Assembly: GCA_016839845.1 (NCBI GenBank)
Contig: JAEOTL010000398.1
Coordinates: forward strand, 1-5,451
Direction of reading: 5' to 3'
From: Promethearchaeota archaeon
Lineage (GTDB): Archaea > Asgardarchaeota > Lokiarchaeia > Sigynarchaeales > SOKP01
DNA: 5,451 nt
Within the stretch, counting starts at the first letter, position 1. The number at the start of each line of letters is the position of its first letter. This document shows, piece after piece, positions 1 through 5,314 of this stretch. The notes under the pieces were generated by a model. That model saw nothing but the letters and a program-made list of their open reading frames with translations. It did not search any database and was not told where the DNA came from. Both the position numbers and the translations under genes were made by a program.

Positions 1-285
1 ATCGAAATCGTTAGAATGGCGAATGGAGAACAATTGGACTACCCCAAGTATCATAAAAAGCGAGCTTGGGATATCATTACGATAATTACTTATCAATTAT
101 TGATTTCAATTTTTCAAAGCAATTTTTTCATTAAAAAAATAACCTATGATAAGAATTTGAATACTTTCTGGCCAAAAAAATATCGAATTCTAAGATTGAT
201 ACGAATGCTTTTTAATATTTCTCTTGTAAGAAAAGTATACGCTAAAATTTTTTATCTAGCAATGGATTTAATGAAAACCAAATAA
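1..285 (+). CDS. 3' end of an unrecognised basic protein (5' end outside the window)
   Basis: The reading frame is open from base 1 (first codons I-E-I-V-R) through the ATG at 16 to a TAA at 283-285, giving 94 visible residues. Nothing in the 15 bases before the ATG looks like a ribosome binding site or promoter, so I read this as the C-terminus of a longer gene rather than an 89-residue protein starting at 16. The visible part is rich in Lys, Arg, Ile and Tyr and has no cysteine. It has a hydrophobic stretch (about residues 20-36 counted from the ATG) flanked by basic residues, then a cluster K-K-Y-R-I-L-R-L-I-R that could be an amphipathic basic helix. I do not recognise a family. The C-terminal tail of a membrane-associated enzyme is one guess, without direct support. 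The next gene starts 15 nt downstream on the same strand, so the two may be co-transcribed. Confidence 0.55.
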   Translation: MEIVRMANGEQLDYPKYHKKRAWDIITIITYQLLISIFQSNFFIKKITYDKNLNTFWPKKYRILRLIRMLFNISLVRKVYAKIFYLAMDLMKTK

Positions 286-300
286 TTATCCTTATTAAAA

Positions 301-2460
301 ATGAAGAAGTTATTTGATAATCGAATATTTAAAAATTTACGGGAAAAAGAGTGGTCTCCCTGGTGGCGTGTCCCTAGGATGCTATTATACATCTTTGGGA
401 TTATAACTTTTTTCTTTTACTTTTGGTCCTTTATAGGGTTGTTAATTGGAATTTTCTATTTTATTTTTTTTAAGGATATTGGGTGGAAAAGAAACGGAAT
501 TCTTCTTTCCTATTCGATTACTTTCATTACTCTTTTAGTCTTTTATTATAAAGCCTTTTCTCCGCTCAATTTAGCGATTTATTCTGGGTTAGGAATTTTT
601 CTCTCTTTTCCGGTTTTGTTGCTAATAGTGAGTATTCTAAAGAAAAAGACGAAGTTTGTGAAAAAAATCAATTCTCAGTTATTAGAGCGAATTTACAGAA
701 TTCCTGATAAAGTCCGGTTAGTTATAAAGCTAGCAACGATCATCACCCCTTTAATTTTGTGGTCCAGTGTTAGTATCGATCTCGAGGTAATGATTGATAA
801 CAACCCTCGCCTACTCTGGATTCACGCTCCATCGAAGGTTAACATAGGTGAAACTTTCGAACTTAAGGTGGAAGCGTGGGACCAATTTGAACGCTTAAGC
901 GCCATTTATAAAGGAACGGTTGATTTCTCTCTTTATTCTCTTAACATCAGTTCAGGTTCCGAAATTAGCGATCCAGTGGCAAATTTACCCGATCCATATA
1001 CTTTCAGCGGTCAGTTTTTTGGTTCGGATATCGCATACGAAATAAGGGACGGTAAAGATAACGGTATACATAACTTTGAGATGAGTATAAACACTACAGG
1101 AATCCACTATGTGTTAGTAAACGACTCTTTAACTTCGAACACTTATTACAGTAATCCTATACTGGTAAAAAACTACAGCATTAATGAACAATTAATCGCT
1201 TGGGGAGATTTTCACGCTCATACGGAACTTTCTGATGGTACTGGAACTCCAGAACATTCTTTTTATTACTCCCGTTACATTGCTGGTCTTGAATTCACTG
1301 CCTTAACGGATCACGGAGAAATTATGATGTGGAATCCAGGAACTTTAGATCAGATTGAAAGAGCTACCAATTTTGCTTATGCCCCCAATGAGTTTGTTAC
1401 CTTTCATGGAATCGAGTGGACTCAAGTAAGAACTGGGCATTACACGTGCGTTTTTAGCGGAGATGATCTGTTGAAAAATCCGATATTGTCATATATACTT
1501 GTTCCGACCACTCAAGAATTATGGGACGCCTTAGACGCTTTTACCGAACGCACGGGAGCAAGGGCTTTAGCTTTACCTCATCACACTACCAAAAAAGCCT
1601 ATATCCAAGACTGGACTTATATCAATCCTAAATATGTTAAAATCGCTGAGGTATCGTCTGTACACGGAGATTTTTTATTTGAACAAAGACACCCATTAAA
1701 CTATAGAGGAGCAATCGATCCCCCTCCATCCTACACTCACGGTTCCTCAATCATGGATGCTTTCAAGATGGGATATAGAATGACGCTCTATAGCTCTGGA
1801 GACAATCACGATGGACACCCCGGACACAGTTTAAGTCATACGAGAGCGTATATCGGCCATCAAAGACCTTATAGCATTTGGCTTACAAGAAACGAGCATC
1901 CTTACCCGGGAGGATTAACAGCCGCTTTTGTAGATAACTTAACCCGAGAAGGAGTTTTTGTTGGTTTAGAAAATCAGGAAATTTACGCGAATTCAGATCA
2001 CGGAAGGCCAATTATTCTTTTTAATATAAACGGGACCAAAGTTGGAGAAGGTTCAACGTTAATTGCAAATAATCAGACATCCCACAGAGAGATAAATATT
2101 TTCCTCGCTCAAGATGGAGCGCCAGTGGCTCAGATGTCAAAAGCAGCTTCCGTCTCTGATAATTGGATGCCTAATTGGAATGGAGTAGTTGAAATTATGA
2201 AGAATGGACTCCTATGGCAATCTATTGATATAACAACTCCGATTGTAAATATTTCTGTTGTTGACACTGATCCAATAATAGGGACAACTTTTGAGCCTAA
2301 TTGCATCGAGATAGATGGAAAGTTCTATATTAATAGTTATAGCGATAACCCCATTGATCCTAGTACGCTAAATACGGGTGGATTCGATTTTTATGTGATT
2401 AGAGTTGTTGGAGATAATGGGAGGATGACATGGGTAGGACCTATTTGGGTAGAATATTAG
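301..2460 (+). CDS. Membrane-anchored PHP/DUF3604-type metallohydrolase, probably extracytoplasmic
   Basis: This 719-residue protein combines an N-terminal membrane region with a PHP-superfamily metal-dependent hydrolase. Hydrophobic segments lie at about 27-42, 43-57, 66-83, 89-113 and 140-158. Basic flanks at the N-terminus, 58-64 and 114-138 put those parts inside by the positive-inside rule, so everything after residue 160 should face outward. Residues about 170-290 look like a beta-rich, Ig-like region. The PHP core follows: H305 and H307 in G-D-F-H-A-H, D337-H338 in T-D-H-G-E, E372 in F-H-G-I-E-W, H427/H428, H455 in S-V-H-G-D-F, and D501 and H503 in S-G-D-N-H. This order matches the full trinuclear metal-ligand set of PHP enzymes. 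The later P-G-G-L-T-A motif (536-541), the T-R-E helix and the beta-rich tail ending near W-V-G-P-I-W-V resemble DUF3604 proteins and, more distantly, CehA/McbA hydrolases. The substrate is unknown; phosphoester hydrolysis is the default family guess. The ATG at 301 has no clear Shine-Dalgarno. The 15-nt gap to the previous gene suggests an operon. Confidence 0.88.
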   Translation: MKKLFDNRIFKNLREKEWSPWWRVPRMLLYIFGIITFFFYFWSFIGLLIGIFYFIFFKDIGWKRNGILLSYSITFITLLVFYYKAFSPLNLAIYSGLGIFLSFPVLLLIVSILKKKTKFVKKINSQLLERIYRIPDKVRLVIKLATIITPLILWSSVSIDLEVMIDNNPRLLWIHAPSKVNIGETFELKVEAWDQFERLSAIYKGTVDFSLYSLNISSGSEISDPVANLPDPYTFSGQFFGSDIAYEIRDGKDNGIHNFEMSINTTGIHYVLVNDSLTSNTYYSNPILVKNYSINEQLIAWGDFHAHTELSDGTGTPEHSFYYSRYIAGLEFTALTDHGEIMMWNPGTLDQIERATNFAYAPNEFVTFHGIEWTQVRTGHYTCVFSGDDLLKNPILSYILVPTTQELWDALDAFTERTGARALALPHHTTKKAYIQDWTYINPKYVKIAEVSSVHGDFLFEQRHPLNYRGAIDPPPSYTHGSSIMDAFKMGYRMTLYSSGDNHDGHPGHSLSHTRAYIGHQRPYSIWLTRNEHPYPGGLTAAFVDNLTREGVFVGLENQEIYANSDHGRPIILFNINGTKVGEGSTLIANNQTSHREINIFLAQDGAPVAQMSKAASVSDNWMPNWNGVVEIMKNGLLWQSIDITTPIVNISVVDTDPIIGTTFEPNCIEIDGKFYINSYSDNPIDPSTLNTGGFDFYVIRVVGDNGRMTWVGPIWVEY

Positions 2461-2592
2461 ATTAAATATTGTGTAATTTACATATTTATACAAATTTACT
2501 CGAAAGCTATATTAACTATACTTACATATTAACTAAATATATATTTTTAAACTCAGTTAAACGAGAAAATATATAAATTGAAGGTATGAAAA
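2461..2592 (+). promoter_or_regulatory. AT-rich intergenic region with putative promoter of the 2593 gene
   Basis: This 132-bp gap is extremely AT-rich. A TATA-like tract at about 2536-2550 (A-rich, then T-A-T-A-T-A-T, then T's) would put transcription start near 2568 and give a leader of about 25 nt. Just upstream, the 10-mer ATATTAACTA occurs twice, at 2509-2518 and 2526-2535, in the same orientation and 17 bp apart. A second pair, TTACATATT, lies at 2478-2486 and 2522-2530. I see no strong terminator for the preceding gene here. The promoter call is inferred from composition and spacing only. Confidence 0.35.
2581..2585 (+). promoter_or_regulatory. Possible ribosome binding site AAGGT for the 2593 gene
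   Basis: AAGGT ends 7 nt before the ATG at 2593 and resembles part of the Shine-Dalgarno GGAGGT. It supports the ATG at 2593 over the out-of-frame ATG at 2586, which is too close to it. It is the best Shine-Dalgarno-like match before any start in the window; the other starts have weak matches or none. Confidence 0.4.
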
Positions 2593-3111
2593 ATGGAAAA
2601 AGGATCAATTTTAAGTTTAATATCTGGATTAATTGTCATCGCTGCTACATTCTTATTAACTTGGTTTACAGTTGGTGCTGCTGATGCGTCGGGAATTGGT
2701 TTAATTAAAAACATCTCCGACTATTTTATCAATGCAGAAACTATAGCAGGATTATGGGGAGTTCCATCATTTGTGCTTAATATTGTTGGAGGAGTTTACA
2801 TTTTATTTTTAGCTTCAGGGGTATTAATGCTTATAGGAATGAAGAGTCGAGTTTTAGCGATTATAGGATCGTTAATGCCAATTGGTATGGCAGTTGCTAT
2901 TCTTTTTGGGAGTTTGGATATGCCGGCTGATATAATAAATTATGTCGGGGTATTTTTAGATACAGAAGGAATTATTCCAGGCATAATACCCTACACTTTA
3001 GAACTAGCACCATCGGGAGCTGTCAGTATGGCTACTGTTGCTCTTGGGACATATGTGTTGCTGGGTGGTGGGGTTCTGGGATTCATTAGCGCCTTTTTAG
3101 AACGTGACTAG
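2593..3111 (+). CDS. Small four-helix membrane protein of unknown function
   Basis: This 172-residue, very hydrophobic protein has about four membrane-spanning segments, at roughly 5-27, 58-82, 86-107 and 143-168. The N-terminus is short (M-E-K-G) and the C-terminus ends E-R-D. The only clearly basic loop is K84-S-R86 between helices 2 and 3, so both ends and this short loop are probably cytoplasmic. The two longer loops (28-57 and 108-142) would then face outward. The second loop is acidic and proline/glycine-containing. There is no cysteine, no charged residue in the middle of a helix, and no catalytic or transport motif I recognise. The helices are rich in Gly, Ala, Ile and Val, which suggests close packing. 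It sits between an AT-rich promoter-like gap and a T-run, so it is probably transcribed alone. I assign no function. Confidence 0.85.
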   Translation: MEKGSILSLISGLIVIAATFLLTWFTVGAADASGIGLIKNISDYFINAETIAGLWGVPSFVLNIVGGVYILFLASGVLMLIGMKSRVLAIIGSLMPIGMAVAILFGSLDMPADIINYVGVFLDTEGIIPGIIPYTLELAPSGAVSMATVALGTYVLLGGGVLGFISAFLERD

Positions 3112-3120
3112 ACTATAAAT

Positions 3121-3138
3121 TATTTTTACTTTTTTTTT
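3121..3138 (+). terminator. T-rich terminator-like tract after the 2593 gene
   Basis: Two T-runs lie close together just after the stop at 3109-3111: T5 within TATTTTTA and then nine T's at 3130-3138. Archaeal RNA polymerase commonly terminates on T-rich non-template tracts without a hairpin. The position and the lack of another gene support this as the 3' end of the transcript. Confidence 0.5.
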
Positions 3139-3173
3139 AAGATTTTAGTTCTGATTTGAAAGTTGTAGGTTTA

Positions 3174-3187
3174 TTACATTGATGTAA
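3174..3187. promoter_or_regulatory. Palindrome TTACAT-TG-ATGTAA, candidate operator
   Basis: This is a perfect 6-bp inverted repeat around a 2-bp centre, about 15 bp upstream of the TATA-like box at 3202-3210. The symmetry suits a dimeric winged-helix regulator, and the position is upstream of TFB/TBP binding. Palindromes of this size do arise by chance in AT-rich DNA, so the call rests on its position. Confidence 0.25.
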
Positions 3188-3201
3188 GAACTACATAAAA
3201 A

Positions 3202-3210
3202 TTTATATTA
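3202..3210 (+). promoter_or_regulatory. TATA-like box TTTATATTA for the 3267 gene
   Basis: TTTATATTA, preceded by the A-rich stretch C-A-T-A-A-A-A-A, resembles the archaeal TATA consensus with a purine-rich upstream element. A start of transcription about 26 bp from its centre falls near 3231, leaving a leader of about 36 nt before the ATG at 3267. No transcript data support this; it is inferred from sequence and spacing. Confidence 0.4.
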
Positions 3211-3230
3211 AGTGTGAACGTATTTTAACC

Positions 3231-3245
3231 TACTAATAATTAGTA
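3231..3245. promoter_or_regulatory. Palindrome TACTAAT-A-ATTAGTA at the predicted transcription start
   Basis: This is a perfect 7-bp inverted repeat around a single central A. It covers the transcription start predicted from the TATA-like box at 3202-3210, a usual place for a repressor site. It differs in sequence from the palindrome at 3174-3187, so the two are not copies of one operator. Chance occurrence in AT-rich DNA is the main alternative. Confidence 0.28.
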
Positions 3246-3266
3246 AAACGTTAGATGTGAATAATT

Positions 3267-3767
3267 ATGCAATATAAAAGAAATCAATACACTGAAGGAA
3301 TAAGCGTTTGCTCTTTCATAATCGCGGGAATTTTGATTTATTGGGGAACAAACGATATATTTGTGCGTTATTTTACCGGTTTGCAGATTAATTGGTGGGG
3401 GCTCTTCTGGTATGCAATAGCGGCAGCAATTATAATAGGACAGCTAGCAGCGTGGGCTAATAGAAGTAAATTAAGAAAAGCGGTTTTATACGAGTATGAA
3501 GAACATCCAGAAGCAACGATCGATCAAATTAGCCAGAGCACAGGAATTACCGTAAAAGACGTACAAGCTATTGTATTAGACTTAAAAGCTGATGGTTTAT
3601 TACGAGGTAAATTTTCTTCCTCTACAGGGCAAATGACACACGCAGAAGTTATAAAAAAGCCTACAGGAGAAGCTCCAGTAGGAAAAGTAGCTTATTGTCC
3701 TAATTGTGGAACTGCTAAAGTAAAAGAATCGGCAGTATTTTGTTCATACTGTGGATCAAAATTATAA
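3267..3767 (+). CDS. Membrane-anchored winged-helix protein with C-terminal zinc ribbon
   Basis: This 166-residue protein has three parts. Two hydrophobic segments (about 11-27 and 44-64) form a membrane hairpin; the basic residues before the first (K4, R5) and after the second (R66, K68, R70, K71) place both ends in the cytoplasm. Residues about 69-118 look like a winged helix-turn-helix: L-R-K-A-V-L-Y-E-Y helix, an I-D-Q-I-S-Q-S-T-G-I-T turn, a recognition-helix-like V-K-D-V-Q-A-I-V-L-D-L, then G-L-L-R-G-K-F as the wing. A linker leads to a zinc ribbon, C144-P-N-C147 and C159-S-Y-C162. Such proteins could regulate transcription from the membrane or act as a protein-interaction adaptor; the sequence does not decide. 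An in-frame TGA at 3258-3260 leaves the ATG at 3267 as the only good start. A weak GTGA lies 6 nt before it. The gene has its own TATA-like box and terminator-like hairpin. Confidence 0.85.
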   Translation: MQYKRNQYTEGISVCSFIIAGILIYWGTNDIFVRYFTGLQINWWGLFWYAIAAAIIIGQLAAWANRSKLRKAVLYEYEEHPEATIDQISQSTGITVKDVQAIVLDLKADGLLRGKFSSSTGQMTHAEVIKKPTGEAPVGKVAYCPNCGTAKVKESAVFCSYCGSKL

Positions 3768-3787
3768 ATTTTATAATTTTTTTTTTT
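3758..3787 (+). terminator. Stem-loop plus T-run overlapping the stop codon of the 3267 gene
   Basis: AAAATTATAA at 3758-3767 pairs perfectly with TTATAATTTT at 3771-3780 across a 3-nt loop (ATT). The T-run spans 3777-3787 (11 T's). The stop codon TAA (3765-3767) lies inside the left arm. The stem is entirely A-T and so weak, but hairpin plus T-run is terminator-like, and T-runs alone terminate archaeal transcription. It separates this gene from the downstream hydrogenase-like gene. Confidence 0.55.
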
Positions 3788-3810
3788 GTAGAATATCAAA
3801 AAGCGATTGA

Positions 3811-3820
3811 TTAATATATT
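3811..3820 (+). promoter_or_regulatory. TATA-like box TTAATATATT for the 3871 gene
   Basis: TTAATATATT lies between the preceding T-run and the ATG at 3871. Transcription start would fall near 3842, giving a leader of about 29 nt. The leader is almost all A and G (A-rich) and carries no Shine-Dalgarno. This is inferred from spacing and composition. Confidence 0.35.
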
Positions 3821-3870
3821 CAGACAAATGATCTCGGAAGTTAAAATAAAAGTAAAAAAGTAGAATAAAA

Positions 3871-5241
3871 ATGACTGTTAAAATAGCGTTTATGCAATTA
3901 GCTAGTTGTTGGGGTTGTCACCAGAGCCTTCTGAACGCACATCTTGGATTATTACCTGTGTTACCAGAATTGGAGATCGTGTATTGGCCGGCAGTAGTGG
4001 ACTTTAAATTAGATTCCCTACGAAAGAGGGAAGATGGTGAAATAGATATCGGATTTGTAGAAGGTGCGGTAAGAACAGAAATGGATTTAGAGCTTTTGAA
4101 TCTAATGCGTGATAAATGTAAATTTATCTCAACATTTGGAACTTGCGCTTGCCAAGGAGGAGTCTTTGGAATGGCTAATAATTACACCATGGAGGATTTA
4201 ACAAATAGAAAATTCACTGAAGTAGAATCAATCACCAATGAAGAGCCTAAATTGCCTATGAACCATGTGCCACTTTTTAGAGATAGTCTTAAAGGAATTG
4301 ATGATCTTGTAAAGATCGATGCCTATTTTGTAGGTTGTCCACCTCGCCCAGAATCAATGGTCAGCAACATTCTCTATCTATTAGGCAAAACCCCGTTTCC
4401 AAGAAAAAACACTCCATATTGTAATGAATGCGTATTAAATGAGTCAGACTGTCTTTTGGATGCAGGAACCATATGTTTTGGTCCAATAACTAGCTCAGGT
4501 TGTAAATTAAAGTGTACAAGGAATGAAATCCCTTGTGTGGGTTGCCAAGGTCCTTCTAATAGTGTTGAAGCAAGAAGATTCGAAAAATTAAAAGAGATCA
4601 GTGAAAAACTCGAAAATTTAACAACAAATGATAAAAGAACTTTGTACCAGTTTCTTGAATTATTCCTTAATATGCCAATTTTAGGTACTTTTTTTGTTAT
4701 TGGCCCAAAATTACCAGATATGCCTTCTGAAACCGAGATTGTTGCGACAAACATCTATAATTTCTTACGGCATAAAAGATTCCCTAAAAACCTCAAACTT
4801 TCCATAGATTATATTCCACTCTCGAATGTTTGCGATACCTGTGATAGAATAAGAGGAAGATTGACAATGACTCGCGTTAAAAGGGACTACGAGGGGCTGC
4901 CTAATGAAGAGGATTGTTTTATAGAACAAGGGTATGTATGTTTAGGCCCTAGAACGAATGCGGGATGTGGTGGACAATGTATGAAAGTAAACTCTCCATG
5001 TACGGGATGCTACGCTCCAATAGATTATGGATTTAAACATGGAAGGTATCGAGAAGACGCTTGGGCTGAAATAGCGGTAAAGGAATTCAATGTAGCTTTA
5101 ACAAAGGAAGAAATATTAACTCAGATTAAAGACCATTTAGGCACTTTTGAGAAATTTTCATTAAGCAAAAATCCTCAATATAAAGGAGGATATAAGGGTA
5201 GGTTAACCGGTGAATGGTGGCTTGAATCTAATCAAGGTTAA
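3871..5241 (+). CDS. F420-non-reducing hydrogenase small-subunit homologue (MvhG-like) with duplicated Fe-S region
   Basis: This 456-residue protein belongs to the hydrogenase small subunit / complex I 20-kDa subunit family. The N-terminal flavodoxin-like domain (1-160) carries the four proximal [4Fe-4S] ligands: C13-W-G-C16-H, C92 in G-T-C-A-C and C156 in G-C-P-P-R-P. In known enzymes this domain takes or gives electrons at the NiFe large subunit. Canonical MvhG is about 300 residues with one eight-cysteine C-terminal region (two clusters). Here there are two: C184, C187, C194, C202, C211, C215, C222, C225 and C321, C324, C349, C357, C366, C370, C377, C380. Spacings are identical except the second gap (6 against 24 residues). 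A potential five clusters follows by inference. The second copy and the L-G-T-F tail (423-426) resemble the normal MvhG C-terminus. The protein has no signal peptide or membrane helix, so it is probably cytoplasmic. An in-frame TAA at 3853-3855 supports the ATG at 3871. No large-subunit, MvhD or Hdr gene is adjacent. Tandem TAA stops end the gene. Confidence 0.9.
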   Translation: MTVKIAFMQLASCWGCHQSLLNAHLGLLPVLPELEIVYWPAVVDFKLDSLRKREDGEIDIGFVEGAVRTEMDLELLNLMRDKCKFISTFGTCACQGGVFGMANNYTMEDLTNRKFTEVESITNEEPKLPMNHVPLFRDSLKGIDDLVKIDAYFVGCPPRPESMVSNILYLLGKTPFPRKNTPYCNECVLNESDCLLDAGTICFGPITSSGCKLKCTRNEIPCVGCQGPSNSVEARRFEKLKEISEKLENLTTNDKRTLYQFLELFLNMPILGTFFVIGPKLPDMPSETEIVATNIYNFLRHKRFPKNLKLSIDYIPLSNVCDTCDRIRGRLTMTRVKRDYEGLPNEEDCFIEQGYVCLGPRTNAGCGGQCMKVNSPCTGCYAPIDYGFKHGRYREDAWAEIAVKEFNVALTKEEILTQIKDHLGTFEKFSLSKNPQYKGGYKGRLTGEWWLESNQG

Positions 5242-5253
5242 TAAGTGAATTAA

Positions 5254-5274
5254 TTTTTTTTATTTATATTTTTG
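5254..5274 (+). terminator. T-rich terminator-like tract after the hydrogenase-like gene
   Basis: A run of eight T's at 5254-5261 and a further T-rich stretch to about 5273 start 13 nt after the stop. They fit a T-tract archaeal terminator. The tract lies between this gene and the apparent convergent gene whose stop is at 5315. Confidence 0.45.
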
Positions 5275-5314
5275 AAAATAACCTTATACCTTATCAGTTA
5301 ATTTTAAAACGAGG

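Noticed and set aside
16..285. Independent 89-residue gene starting at the ATG at 16
   Set aside because: The frame stays open to base 1 and no start signals are visible, so the 3' end of a longer gene is more likely.
286..300. Frameshift joining the first two genes into one
   Set aside because: The first frame ends in a clean TAA and the second starts with an ATG and a typical basic N-terminus followed by membrane helices. A 15-nt operon gap explains the arrangement.
2570..2576. TATATAA as the TATA box of the 2593 gene
   Set aside because: It is only about 16 nt before the ATG, which would put transcription start inside the gene. The tract at 2536-2550 has better spacing.
3217..3252. AACGT / ACGTT inverted pair as an operator
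   Set aside because: The arms are only 5 bp, far apart, and not centred on the better palindrome at 3231-3245.
4374..4754. Minus-strand open frame of 126 codons
   Set aside because: It lies wholly inside the hydrogenase-like gene, opposite conserved cysteine codons, and its translation is low-complexity, Ser/Phe-rich and without a domain. It is a shadow frame.
4420..5010. Duplicated Fe-S region as an assembly error
   Set aside because: The two copies share only 15 of 36 residues in the best block and are clearly diverged in DNA, so a recent collapse or misjoin would not produce them. The frame is also continuous through the linker.
5281..5294. Tandem ACCTTAT x 2 as a repeat array
   Set aside because: Only two 7-bp units occur in an AT-rich gap, which is not enough for a repeat family or binding-site call.
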